A stretch of DNA of 64,000 bases from NCBI GenBank assembly GCA_039933215.1, contig JBDTOO010000016.1:5897-69896 (forward strand). Direction: 5' to 3'. The notes beneath the pieces are model-generated. The model saw only the letters and a program-made list of their open reading frames with translations. It made no database searches and was not told the origin of the DNA. This stretch comes from JALYUA01 sp039933215. GTDB taxonomy: Bacteria; Acidobacteriota; Thermoanaerobaculia; UBA5066; Gp7-AA6. Positions 27,963 to 36,110 of this stretch are shown one piece after another. The position numbers and the translations under genes were made by a program. The number at the start of each line of letters is the position of its first letter. Position 1 is the stretch's first letter.

Positions 27963-30900
27963 TCAGGCGACCTGCACCTGGCGGCGGGTGGTCGGAGCCA
28001 CCCGCTCGTCTGGGGTCAGGATCCCTCGGAAATTCAACGGATCGGCGGCCGAGACCTGCACGGGGGGCGCGTCGGCGGCGTCCGGGCGCCGCTTCAGGTC
28101 GCGCAGCAGGGAGACCGCCTCGGGAAGCGCGTACTGCTCGCCGTCGAACCCCGACACGAAACGGCCGCCGCGCACCTCGCCGCGCGCTTCGAGCGCCCGG
28201 AGGGCGCGGGCGACTTCGCGCCAGACGACCGGTTGCCTCTCGCGCGCGGCGGTCTTGCGGAACACGACGCCCGTCCGCGCGAGAAGGCGCCGCGCGACGA
28301 ACTCGGCCGCCCGGGAGGGCGTGAGCGCATTGGCCTCCGCCCGCGGCAACAGGCTCCAGCGGCCGGCAGTCAGGCCCGTCGCGCGCCGCCGGGACGCCGG
28401 CACGATCAGCCATCGCAATCCCGCGAACGAATCGCAGGTCACGCGAGCCAGGGCAATCAGATCGGTCAGGCCTGCTTCGACGTCGAAGGTCGAGAGTCCC
28501 GCGGCCCGGCCGATTTCCTGGAAGAACATCGCGCCGCGCCGTTCGAGCACGGCTTCGACGGAGGCGGCCGCCTCGGAAAGATGCGAGGGCTCGGGCGGCG
28601 CGAGAGAGAGCCACGTCTCGAGGTCTTCGCGCGGAACGACGGCCACCGGCGCGCGCCGGACCGGAGAAGCGCCCGCGCCCCACAGCCTTCCCCAGGAGGC
28701 CTCCCCTGAAAGAGTCATCTGGTCGAGCCACTCCCGCTTGTAGCCGCGCACGCGAGCCGGGAGCACGCTCGCTTCCCAGGCCGCGGCAGGGATCTCGAAG
28801 CCGGCGAGCTGCCGGACGACCGCCGCCACCCCGGCCGGCCCCTCGAGCCGATGCGCCGGATCGGCGTGCTGCCAGCACGCCAGGAAGCGCAGGAACTGGG
28901 AAGCCGTGACGGGAGCGATCTCACGCCGGAGACGGTCGAGGGTGTACCGGTGGATGCGAGCCAGGAGCCGGCGATCGCACCAGGCGGACTGCCCGGCGAT
29001 CCGCGTGCGCAGCACGCATCCCTCGGTCTCGAGCTCGCGCAGGAGAACTTCGTCCTCGACCCCGTCGGGGATGGGGCCGACCGCCTCGAGCCGCCCGCGC
29101 AGAACGGTCCGGGGATCGCGAGAAGCCTCGGCGGCGTACCACCGCTCCCCTTCCCGGATCGCCCGCCCGCCGGCGGAGAGCCGGTCGAGCCAGGCCTGCC
29201 ACGGAGCGGCTTCGGCGGCGGTGACGTAGCCCATCCAGAGGAGCGCCTCGTGCAGCTCCTCCTCGTCCGCCGGCGCGGGCCAGGCTTCTTCGCGGACGCG
29301 GGCGATGGCGTCGGCATCGAGGGACCCGAGCGCGTCCGAGGTCTTCGGGTCGAGGAATCGCCGCGCGTGCACCGCCTGCGTGCGCCTCTCCTCGAGGGGC
29401 GCGTCATCCAGGAAGGTGTACGGCTGCGACGACAGGATCCCCCGCGCGAAGGCCGACGGCTCGACCGTGTCGACCGCCCGCCGCTCGATCGATCCGTCCT
29501 TAAGGCCGCGCAGGACGCCGAGGAATCCCTCGATGTCCATCGCTTCGTTCAAGCAGTCCTCGATCGTCTGCCGGACGATGGGGTGGTCGGGAACTTCGAT
29601 CGGGCCGCCCGGAAGCGTCTCGGGACACGCGAGGACCTGAGGGAACGCGGCGGCGAGCAGGTCGTTGGCGCGCATCCTCAGGATCGGCGGCGGGACTCTC
29701 CGCCCTCCGCGCGAGCGCTCCAGGATCAGCGAGCGCTGCGCGTTCCAGCGCCAGCGCGTCTCGAACATCGGCGCGGCGAGAAGCGCCTGGACGAGGACCT
29801 CGCGCGCCGACGCGGGATGCAGGTAGTCGAAGACTTCGTCCAGAGGAAAGCTGTGCTGCGTCCCGAGCGACAGGACGATCGCCTCTTCGTTGGCCGCCGC
29901 CTGCAGCTCGAATCCGAAGCCCACGCAGAACTTCTTGCGCAGGGCGAGCCCCCATGCGCGATTGATCCGCGAGCCGAACGGCGCGTGGAGGACGAGCTGC
30001 ATCCCGCCGCTTTCGTCGAAGAAGCGCTCCAGGACGACGCGGCTTTGAGTCGGGACGCAACCGAGAACGCTTCGGCCCGACTCGATGTACTCCGCGATCT
30101 GGATGGCGGCCCCCTCGGGCAACGCCTCTCCGCAGGCCGCCAGGATCGACGCGGCTGCGGCACCGTCTCCGCCGGGGAGAGTCTCTTCGCGGAGAGCCCC
30201 GATTTCCGCCGCCAGCTCACGGGTCCGGCCGGGCCCCTCGCCGAGCCAGAAAGGGATCGATGGAGGCTGCCCCTTCGCGTCGGCCACGCGGACGGTTCCC
30301 GGCTCGACCCGGAGAATCCTCCAGGAGGCGTTGCCGAGCTGGAAGACGTCTCCGCCGTTCGACTCGATCGCCCAGTCCTCGTTGACCGTCCCCACCACCG
30401 TGCCTTCCGGCTCGAGCCGGACCTGGTAGTCGGCCGTGTCCGGGATCGCGCCGCCCGAGAGGAGGGCGGCCATGCGAGCGCGGCGGGTGGCCATCAGTCG
30501 GCCGTTGACCCCGTCGCGGTGAAGGAGGGCGCCCCGGCCGCGGGTGTGGAGAGCGGCGACCTCGTCGAACTCGCCGCGGGCGAGGTCCCTGTAGGGCCAG
30601 GCGCGCCGCAGCAGCGAGAACAGGGCGCCCTCGTCCCAGGGCTCGGGGACGCACGCCGCGACGATCTGCTGCGCGAGGATGTCCAGGGGCCGGGCCGGCT
30701 CCGGCGTCCGGTCGAGCACCGAGCCCCGGATGCATCGAAGGAGCGCGGCGCCTTCGACCAGCTCGTCCAGCGTCAACGGAAAGAGCCGACCCTTCGGCAC
30801 CTTGCGCAACGCGTGCCCCGCCCGGCCGACCCGCTGGAGAAACGTGGCGATCGAGCGCGTCGCCCCGACCTGGATCGCCAGGTCGACGTCGCCGATGTCG

Positions 30901-31880
30901 ATGCCGAGCTCGAGGGACGCCGTCGCCACGAGAGCGCGCAGGGTCCCGGCCTTCAGCCGCGATTCGGCGTCGAGCCTCCGCTCCCGCGACAGGCTTCCGT
31001 GGTGGCTCGTGACGGCGTCTTCGCCCATGAGGCGCGTCAGCTGCCCGGCGATCCGCTCGGCCATCTTGCGCGTGTTGACGAAGACGAGCGTCGTCCGATG
31101 ATCGCGGACGAGCTGGGCGATCCGCGCGTAGATCTCCTCCCACTGCTCGTGGGAGCAGACGGTCGACAGCGGCGACGGCGGGATCTCGATCCCGAGGTCG
31201 AGCGTGCGGAAAGTGCCGGCGTCGACGAGGCGGCACTCGCGGCCGTCGCCGGCGAGGAAACGGCCGACGTTCTCGAGCGGCTTCTGGGTCGCCGACAGCC
31301 CGATCCGCTGGACGGGTCCCGCCAGAGCCTCCAGCCGCTCGAGCGAGAGGGCGAGGTGGCTGCCCCGCTTGTCGCGCACGAGAGCGTGGATCTCGTCGAT
31401 GATGACCGTACGGACCGTCGAGAGCATGCGGCGGCCGCTGTCGCTCGTCAGGAGCAGGTACAGGGACTCCGGCGTCGTCACGAGGATGTGCGGCGGCCGG
31501 CGCGCCATCGCGGCCCGCTCCGCCTGGGGGGTGTCGCCGGTCCGCACGAGCACGCGGATCTCCGGGACGGTGGGGTCGGCCGCGCGAATCTCCGCGAGCG
31601 GCGCCTGAAGGTTCTTCTGCACGTCGTTCGACAGGGCTCTCAGGGGCGAGACATAGAGGACCTGCGTCTCGTCGGCGAGGGCTTCCCCCTGCCGGACGAG
31701 CGCGTCGATCGCGGCGAGGAAGGCCGCGAGCGTCTTGCCGAATCCGGTCGGCGCGGCGATCAGAACGTGGTGCCCCTCGCGGATCGCCGGCCAGCCGTCG
31801 CGCTGCGGCGCCGTGGGCTCGCCGAACCGTTGAGAGAACCAGCTTCGGACGGCGGGATGAAAATTCACCGGATCGGACAC
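27963..31880 (-). CDS. lhr: Lhr-type DEAD/DEAH-box helicase
   Basis: A superfamily 2 helicase of 1305 residues from a GTG at 31880. Motif I is APTGFGKT, motif II DEIH, motif III SAT; the helicase C domain has VATASLELGID and QRVGRAGH. A winged-helix domain and a long Lhr-specific C-terminal region follow (DUF4910/DEAD-assoc-like). Lhr enzymes unwind DNA and RNA:DNA hybrids 3'-to-5' and take part in repair. The GTG is chosen because the conserved region starts 10 residues later and a TAAGAT box lies 7 nt upstream; the frame is open to 32075, but that extra part is repeat DNA. Length fits the 1300-1500 range of the core family. Confidence 0.92.
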   Translation of the reverse strand: MSDPVNFHPAVRSWFSQRFGEPTAPQRDGWPAIREGHHVLIAAPTGFGKTLAAFLAAIDALVRQGEALADETQVLYVSPLRALSNDVQKNLQAPLAEIRAADPTVPEIRVLVRTGDTPQAERAAMARRPPHILVTTPESLYLLLTSDSGRRMLSTVRTVIIDEIHALVRDKRGSHLALSLERLEALAGPVQRIGLSATQKPLENVGRFLAGDGRECRLVDAGTFRTLDLGIEIPPSPLSTVCSHEQWEEIYARIAQLVRDHRTTLVFVNTRKMAERIAGQLTRLMGEDAVTSHHGSLSRERRLDAESRLKAGTLRALVATASLELGIDIGDVDLAIQVGATRSIATFLQRVGRAGHALRKVPKGRLFPLTLDELVEGAALLRCIRGSVLDRTPEPARPLDILAQQIVAACVPEPWDEGALFSLLRRAWPYRDLARGEFDEVAALHTRGRGALLHRDGVNGRLMATRRARMAALLSGGAIPDTADYQVRLEPEGTVVGTVNEDWAIESNGGDVFQLGNASWRILRVEPGTVRVADAKGQPPSIPFWLGEGPGRTRELAAEIGALREETLPGGDGAAAASILAACGEALPEGAAIQIAEYIESGRSVLGCVPTQSRVVLERFFDESGGMQLVLHAPFGSRINRAWGLALRKKFCVGFGFELQAAANEEAIVLSLGTQHSFPLDEVFDYLHPASAREVLVQALLAAPMFETRWRWNAQRSLILERSRGGRRVPPPILRMRANDLLAAAFPQVLACPETLPGGPIEVPDHPIVRQTIEDCLNEAMDIEGFLGVLRGLKDGSIERRAVDTVEPSAFARGILSSQPYTFLDDAPLEERRTQAVHARRFLDPKTSDALGSLDADAIARVREEAWPAPADEEELHEALLWMGYVTAAEAAPWQAWLDRLSAGGRAIREGERWYAAEASRDPRTVLRGRLEAVGPIPDGVEDEVLLRELETEGCVLRTRIAGQSAWCDRRLLARIHRYTLDRLRREIAPVTASQFLRFLACWQHADPAHRLEGPAGVAAVVRQLAGFEIPAAAWEASVLPARVRGYKREWLDQMTLSGEASWGRLWGAGASPVRRAPVAVVPREDLETWLSLAPPEPSHLSEAAASVEAVLERRGAMFFQEIGRAAGLSTFDVEAGLTDLIALARVTCDSFAGLRWLIVPASRRRATGLTAGRWSLLPRAEANALTPSRAAEFVARRLLARTGVVFRKTAARERQPVVWREVARALRALEARGEVRGGRFVSGFDGEQYALPEAVSLLRDLKRRPDAADAPPVQVSAADPLNFRGILTPDERVAPTTRRQVQVA

Positions 31881-31887
31881 CGGAAGA

Positions 31888-31893
31888 ATCTTA
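31888..31893 (-). promoter_or_regulatory. Putative -10 box (TAAGAT) for lhr
   Basis: TAAGAT on the minus strand ends 7 nt before the lhr GTG. There is no ribosome site. It borders the repeat island at 31914. Confidence 0.4.
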
Positions 31894-31913
31894 ACCCGCG
31901 GAGACAGGTCACA

Positions 31914-32080
31914 GGTGACAGGTGACAACAGCACGCGCCGGGACGGGTGACAGGTGACAGCAGCACGCACCGAAGGCCCCGCGGACCCTGGATTGTTCCA
32001 AGGCGGCGCCACCCGCGTCGGACAAGTGACGGCCGACCGTGGTCGGAGGCGGCCGGCGCTGCTGTCACCTGTCACCCGTC
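31914..32080. repeat. Repeat island: two 26-bp direct repeats and a 23-bp perfect inverted repeat
   Basis: Direct copies at 31914-31939 and 31946-31971 differ at 2 of 26 bases and are built from GGTGACA units ending in CAGCACGC. The segment 31942-31964 recurs as an exact 23-bp reverse complement at 32058-32080, across a 93-bp spacer. The right arm covers the last codons and stop of the DinB-like gene. The spacer has no coding signal. Expressed RNA could form a long hairpin between dinB-like and lhr; alternatively it is a small mobile repeat. It resembles in style, not sequence, the island at 14570. Confidence 0.8.
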
Positions 32081-32602
32081 ATCTGTCGATGGCGCGAGCT
32101 GTTTCGCGTGGTGCGACGTGTGGATCGCGCAGAAGCGCAGCACGTCGAGTCCGCGAAGCGTTCCGAAGTAGGGATGCGTCACGCGGACCGAACGTCCCAG
32201 TCGCTCGAGCTCCCGGTCGACCCGGAGGGCGGCGTCGCGCAGCCTCGCGATCGACTCCGCCTGCTCGCGGGGCTCGCCTTCCGGCCGCAGCTCGCGGGGC
32301 GCCCGGACTCCCGCGGGGATGCGGCCGGTGCGGAGGATCCGCGGGAGCCAGAACGACCGCAGGAAGATCCGCTGCCACCAGGTCGTCCGCACGCGCATCG
32401 GCGTGCCCTCGCGGATCTCGCGCAGGAGGGCCTCGTAGGCCAGGACGACGTGATCGGTGACGTGGGCGGGGGACCACTTCCCGGGCACGGGCTCCGCCGG
32501 CCACTGCGGCGCGGACACCGCCGCGGCGAGCGCCGTGAATTGATCCACGGCCTCGAGGTGCTCGCGCTGAAGCCGCTGCCGGAGGGGGACCGCTTTCGCC
32601 AT
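32072..32602 (-). CDS. DinB/DUF664-like four-helix protein
   Basis: A protein of 176 residues with the DinB_2 layout: a His in the second helix (SPAHVTDHVV) and the C-terminal HTSHHAKQL, which together supply the three-His metal site of the fold. Most family members are uncharacterised metal-binding enzymes, including thiol transferases and maleylpyruvate-isomerase-like proteins; the DNA-damage name is historical. Its ATG follows directly the TAG of the small membrane-protein gene. The C-terminal codons lie in the right arm of the 23-bp inverted repeat, so the very end of the protein may have been altered by repeat insertion. Confidence 0.88.
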   Translation of the reverse strand: MAKAVPLRQRLQREHLEAVDQFTALAAAVSAPQWPAEPVPGKWSPAHVTDHVVLAYEALLREIREGTPMRVRTTWWQRIFLRSFWLPRILRTGRIPAGVRAPRELRPEGEPREQAESIARLRDAALRVDRELERLGRSVRVTHPYFGTLRGLDVLRFCAIHTSHHAKQLAPSTDDG

Positions 32603-32749
32603 CTATCGCGGCTGGAGATAGCTCACGAGGACCAGGAGCAGGCTGAGCGCGGCGATGACGACCGGCGGAGCGATCCACGCGAGGCGCAGCGGTGCTCGCA
32701 GGGCCGGGACGTAGTCGGTGCCTGCACCTGTGTGGGGTCGGAGTCTCAC
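32603..32749 (-). CDS. Small single-span membrane protein (48 residues)
   Basis: This gene is too short for routine calling. The GTG at 32749 overlaps the TGA of the upstream gene (GTGA, 32746-32749) and its TAG (32605-32603) abuts the ATG of the DinB-like gene. The 48 residues have a short basic N-terminus (VRLRPHTGAG...), an LRAPLRLAW stretch, then a hydrophobic run of about 20 residues (IAPPVVIAALSLLLVLV) and the tail SYLQPR, giving one membrane helix near the C-terminus. Exact junctions on both sides and the clean hydrophobic profile argue that it is real. I recognise no family. It probably works with one of its operon partners. Confidence 0.6.
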   Translation of the reverse strand: MRLRPHTGAGTDYVPALRAPLRLAWIAPPVVIAALSLLLVLVSYLQPR

Positions 32750-33285
32750 CGGGACGGCTTCACCTGGAGGGCTTCACGGGGATGGGGCAGGTCCGCGGCG
32801 CTCCGGGCGAACCACTCGCGATCGTCGAAGAGATTGCTGCGCAGCCGGATCCAGTTGCTCTGGAGCCTCGCGCGCGGGGCGTCGGCGGAAAGGCCCTTCG
32901 AGACCGAAGCCAGGTGCCGCAGCTCGAGCGATTCGATCGCGAGGAAACGCGAGTCGGAAGCGGCCTTCACCCGGCGGGCGAGGTTTTCGAGGCTCTCGGC
33001 GAGCTCCGCTCCCCTCTTCTCCATGAAGGGCCCTTCGTCGAAGACGAGACGGTCGATGCCGGCGATCTCGGAGCGATAGGCCTCGGCGCTGAGCGTCACG
33101 GGTTCCGGCATGACGTCGCTGAAGTCGGCGTCTCCGCTGCAGCCGTGCAGGGCGAAGACGACGGAGACGAAGGCCGGAGCGAGCGCGAGAATCCCCGGCC
33201 TCACGAGGAGCTCGGAGAGCCAATGCTTCACCCGGGGGGAGGTCGCGCGGAGAGCTCGTACGCTTCGCGGGTTTTCCGTGGCCAT
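32746..33285 (-). CDS. Hypothetical secreted or lipid-anchored protein
   Basis: A protein of 179 residues, family not recognised. A hydrophobic segment (residues 29-47, ILALAPAFVSVVFALHGC) ends in LHGCSGD. Gly before Cys fits a lipobox, but His at -2 is unusual. The rest is mostly helical and charged, with SLENLARRV and a repeated R/L/S composition. The ATG has a strong GAAGGAG ribosome site 6 nt upstream, and a TAGAAT box lies at 33384-33389. It is the first gene of a three-gene unit with the 48-residue membrane protein and the DinB-like protein. Confidence 0.6.
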   Translation of the reverse strand: MATENPRSVRALRATSPRVKHWLSELLVRPGILALAPAFVSVVFALHGCSGDADFSDVMPEPVTLSAEAYRSEIAGIDRLVFDEGPFMEKRGAELAESLENLARRVKAASDSRFLAIESLELRHLASVSKGLSADAPRARLQSNWIRLRSNLFDDREWFARSAADLPHPREALQVKPSR

Positions 33286-33383
33286 GCGCGACTCCTTCTA
33301 TCCGGGGCTCAGGACGCGGGCGGCGCCGCGCCACCGCATGCCGCCTCGGGATCCCGCGCACCGCGCCGGTATCGCACGGAAAG

Positions 33384-33389
33384 ATTCTA
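33384..33389 (-). promoter_or_regulatory. Putative -10 box (TAGAAT) of the hypothetical/DinB-like operon
   Basis: TAGAAT on the minus strand is the only strong -10-like hexamer in the 179-bp gap before the operon's first ATG. Upstream of it lies the short inverted repeat CCGGGA-AGT-TCCCGG-like segment (CCGGGAAGTCCCGG), which could be an operator. No -35 consensus is visible. Confidence 0.35.
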
Positions 33390-33464
33390 CCGGGACTTCC
33401 CGGAGAGGCTCCGCCGCCGCGACGACCTTTCGGAGCCGCGGCGGCGTCCATCCGGAACAGGGCC

Positions 33465-33644
33465 TCAGTCCCGGTGGTCGCTGCGCCGGAACGCGTGGAG
33501 ATAGACGTAGTCGGCGACCCGCGGGCCCTGCGCGATCCCCTCCGTCTTGTCGAACGACCAGTGGATCCCGAGGTAGATCCGGCTCTCGCCGTTCTCTTCC
33601 CCGGCCTGGGAGAGCGAGCTGAAGCTGCGGGGCGTGAGCGGGTC
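33465..33644 (-). pseudogene. C-terminal remnant of a vanadium haloperoxidase/PAP2-type phosphatase gene
   Basis: Directly after argH, in another frame of the same strand, lie 59 codons ending in TGA at 33465. They begin DPLTPRSFSSLSQAGEENG and contain SRIYLGIHWSFD and the ending QGPRVADYVYLHA. SRIYxGxHW is the third active-site motif of vanadium-dependent haloperoxidases and related acid phosphatases, including the axial His. No start codon or upstream domain exists; the first codons overlap the argH stop. So only the last tenth of a gene of about 500 codons remains, and its 5' part appears replaced by the arginine operon. Probably not translated. Confidence 0.75.
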
Positions 33645-35061
33645 AGGCGCCGAGGAGCCGGCGGGCCCGGCGCAGAGCGGCGCGGACGCGGCGGGGAGAC
33701 GTCCCCCCGACGCCGTCGCGGCTCCGGACGGAGGACTCGAAGGTCAGCGCGTCCGCGAAAGCCCGCAGCTCGGGCGCCTCGGAGCGGACGACCTCCCGCA
33801 GATCGCGGCCGGATTCGGACGCGCGTCGGCTCCAACGCGCGACGCGCTCGTGGGCCGCGCGAAACGCGACGCCGCGGCGCACGAGCTCCTCGGCGACGTC
33901 GGTGGCGAGCGACGACGGGTCGACAGGAGGCCTCTCCATCTCCGGTCGGAGCCGGAGGCCCGAGACGACCTCTTCGAGGGCGGCCGCGGAGAGCTCGAGG
34001 GATCGGGCCGTGTCGAAGAGGGGCTCCTGCGTCTCCTGGAGGTCCCGATCGTAGGCGAGTGGCAGCCCCTTCAAGATCGTCAGCGTCGCCACGAGGTTTC
34101 CGAAGACGCGGCCGCACTTTCCGCGCACGAGCTCGAGAGAGTCCGGGTTCTTCTTCTGCGGCATCATCGAGGACCCTGTGGCGGTCGCGTCGGAGAGCGA
34201 GAAGACCCGGAACTCCTCGCCCGTCCAGAGGATCAGGTCCTCGGCGATCCGCGAGAGGTGCGCCATGGCGAGCGCCGCCGCCGCCTCGAATTCCGCCGCG
34301 AAGTCCCGGTCCGAGACGGCGTCGAGGCTGTTGGCGGAGAGCGCCGGCAGCCCGAGCTCGGCGGCGACGCCCGCGCGGTCGAGGGGAAGAGTCGATCCGG
34401 CGCAGGCACCCGCTCCGAGCGGAGAGACCGCCGCGCGTCCCCGCGCGTCCCGCAGGCGCGCGAGGTCGCGCAGGAGCATCTCGATCCAGGCGTGGAACGC
34501 GTGCGCGAGGAGCACGGGCTGCGCGGTCCGCATGTGCGTCCGCGCCGCCACGATGACGCCCTCCGCGAGGAGCTCTTCCGCTCGCGCGAGGAGGGCGAGG
34601 CCGAGCGACCGGAGGCCGCTCGTCCCCCGGTCGATGGCGCCCATGGTCCAGAGCCGCAGGTCCAGGGCGACCTGGTCGTTGCGGGAGCGCCCCGCGTGGA
34701 TGCGGCGGCCCGCGTCGCCGGCGAGCTCGATCAGGCGGCGCTCGACGTTCAAGTGGATGTCCTCGTCGGCGTCGCGGAACTCGAACCGGCCCTCCTCGAT
34801 CTCGCGGGCGATCGTCCGGAGCGCGCGCTCCACGCGGTCGAGCGCCGCGCGCGAGAGGAGCCCGGAGCGCAAGAGCCCCCGCGCGTGCGCGAGCGTCCCG
34901 CGCAGATCCACCCCGGCAAGCCCCCGGTCGAACGGATGCGAAACGGACAGCCGCGCGAGCGCCGCGCCCGGCGACGACTCGAACCCGGCGCTCCAGAGCG
35001 CCTCCGGGCGGGCTTTCCCGCGGTGTTTCCGCCGCGCGGGCGGGCGCCGGCGGACCGTCAT
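33643..35061 (-). CDS. argH: Argininosuccinate lyase
   Basis: A protein of 472 residues. It has the fumarase/ASL signature GSSMMPQKKNPD, the substrate loop SRNDQVALDLRLW and the acid/base-region THMRTAQPV. It splits argininosuccinate into arginine and fumarate, the last step of the pathway. The ATG at 35061 forms an ATGA overlap with the argE stop. The C-terminal 40 residues (VGGTSPRRVRAALRRARRLLGA) match the conserved ASL C-terminal end, with the Gly-Gly-Thr turn. It is the last gene of the arginine operon; the remnant of an unrelated gene follows at once. Confidence 0.97.
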   Translation of the reverse strand: MTVRRRPPARRKHRGKARPEALWSAGFESSPGAALARLSVSHPFDRGLAGVDLRGTLAHARGLLRSGLLSRAALDRVERALRTIAREIEEGRFEFRDADEDIHLNVERRLIELAGDAGRRIHAGRSRNDQVALDLRLWTMGAIDRGTSGLRSLGLALLARAEELLAEGVIVAARTHMRTAQPVLLAHAFHAWIEMLLRDLARLRDARGRAAVSPLGAGACAGSTLPLDRAGVAAELGLPALSANSLDAVSDRDFAAEFEAAAALAMAHLSRIAEDLILWTGEEFRVFSLSDATATGSSMMPQKKNPDSLELVRGKCGRVFGNLVATLTILKGLPLAYDRDLQETQEPLFDTARSLELSAAALEEVVSGLRLRPEMERPPVDPSSLATDVAEELVRRGVAFRAAHERVARWSRRASESGRDLREVVRSEAPELRAFADALTFESSVRSRDGVGGTSPRRVRAALRRARRLLGA

Positions 35062-36110
35062 GCGAAATACGCGGCGATCAGCCGACGGTAGACGGCGGGC
35101 GCCTCGAGCACCGCGGCCACGGAGATCGACTCCCCGGCCGCGTGGGATTGCGCGGGCTCTCCCGGGCCGAAGACGACGGCGGGCCGACCGCCGACGTGCG
35201 CGAGGTCGCTCACGCTGGGAAATCCCCCGATCGCCGCTCCTCCGGCGGCCGCGGAGGCCGCGCCGGCGATCTTCCAGGCCGGATCGCCCGACACCGGTTT
35301 GAGCCGCGAGGAGAGCACGGTGACCTCGGAGCCGACCGCGGCGCGGATCGCCGAGAGCATGGCTTCGTTGTCGAAGGCTGCGATCGTGCGCGTGTCGACG
35401 ACCACCTCGCACACGTCGGGCACGACGTTCGACCGCTCTCCGCCGCGGACGATCGTCGGCGACGCCGTCGGCCGGCCCAGGTGCGGGTCCTCCGCCGGGA
35501 ACCGGAGCGCCTGGATCGCGAGGATGTCCTCCGCCGCCCGAACGATGGCGTTTTCCGAGAGGTGTGGTCGGGCGGCGTGCCCCGCCAGGCCCCGGGCGAC
35601 GAGTTTCAGCTTCAGGAGTCCCTTCTGCGACACGGCCGGCAGGAAGCCGTTCGGCTCCCCGATCACCGCCGCGTCGAAGTCGAGTCGCGGCGCGAGGACC
35701 TCCAGCCCTTCGCCGCCCGTCTCCTCGTCGCAGGTCGCGCAGAAGATCACGCTGCCCCGCTCGGGCAGCGGGGCGGTCAGGAAGGCTTCCAGCATGGACG
35801 CGACGGACGCCTTCGCGTCGCTCGCGCCGAGGCCGATCACGCGATCGCCTGCGAGCCTCGGCGAAAACGGATCGCCCGTCCAGCCCGCCGCGGCGGGGAC
35901 CGTGTCGAGGTGAGAGTTCAGGAGCAGGCAGGGTGGCCCCTCGCCGCGGCGCGCCCAGACGTTCCGGCCGGCGCGCTCCGCCGCCGTGCCCGATTCCGAG
36001 CAGATCTCCGCGATGCGGTCGGCGAGGGCCGCCTCCGCGCCCGAGACGCTCGGGATCGAGACGAACTCGATCAGGCGATCGAGGACTGTCGCGACGCCGG
36101 CGCGGCTCAC
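35058..36110 (-). CDS. argE: M20-family N-acyl-ornithine/citrulline deacylase (ArgE-like)
   Basis: A GTG-start metallopeptidase of 350 residues whose start overlaps the argB stop (GTGA). Metal-binding motifs are NSHLDTVP (first His/Asp), GLGASDAKAS (bridging Asp), CDEETGGEG (catalytic Glu-Glu), GEPNG and the late His in QSHAAGE. The family removes acyl groups from amino acids. Since the carbamoyltransferase of this operon is of the N-acylornithine class, the expected substrate is N-acylcitrulline and not N-acylornithine; the acyl group could be acetyl or succinyl (see findings). All catalytic motifs are intact. Confidence 0.93.
   Translation of the reverse strand: MSRAGVATVLDRLIEFVSIPSVSGAEAALADRIAEICSESGTAAERAGRNVWARRGEGPPCLLLNSHLDTVPAAAGWTGDPFSPRLAGDRVIGLGASDAKASVASMLEAFLTAPLPERGSVIFCATCDEETGGEGLEVLAPRLDFDAAVIGEPNGFLPAVSQKGLLKLKLVARGLAGHAARPHLSENAIVRAAEDILAIQALRFPAEDPHLGRPTASPTIVRGGERSNVVPDVCEVVVDTRTIAAFDNEAMLSAIRAAVGSEVTVLSSRLKPVSGDPAWKIAGAASAAAGGAAIGGFPSVSDLAHVGGRPAVVFGPGEPAQSHAAGESISVAAVLEAPAVYRRLIAAYFA

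Noticed and set aside
31881..32075. N-terminal extension of the Lhr helicase
   Set aside because: The frame is open, but the extra 65 codons translate the repeat island and precede the TAAGAT box; the family fold begins after GTG 31880.
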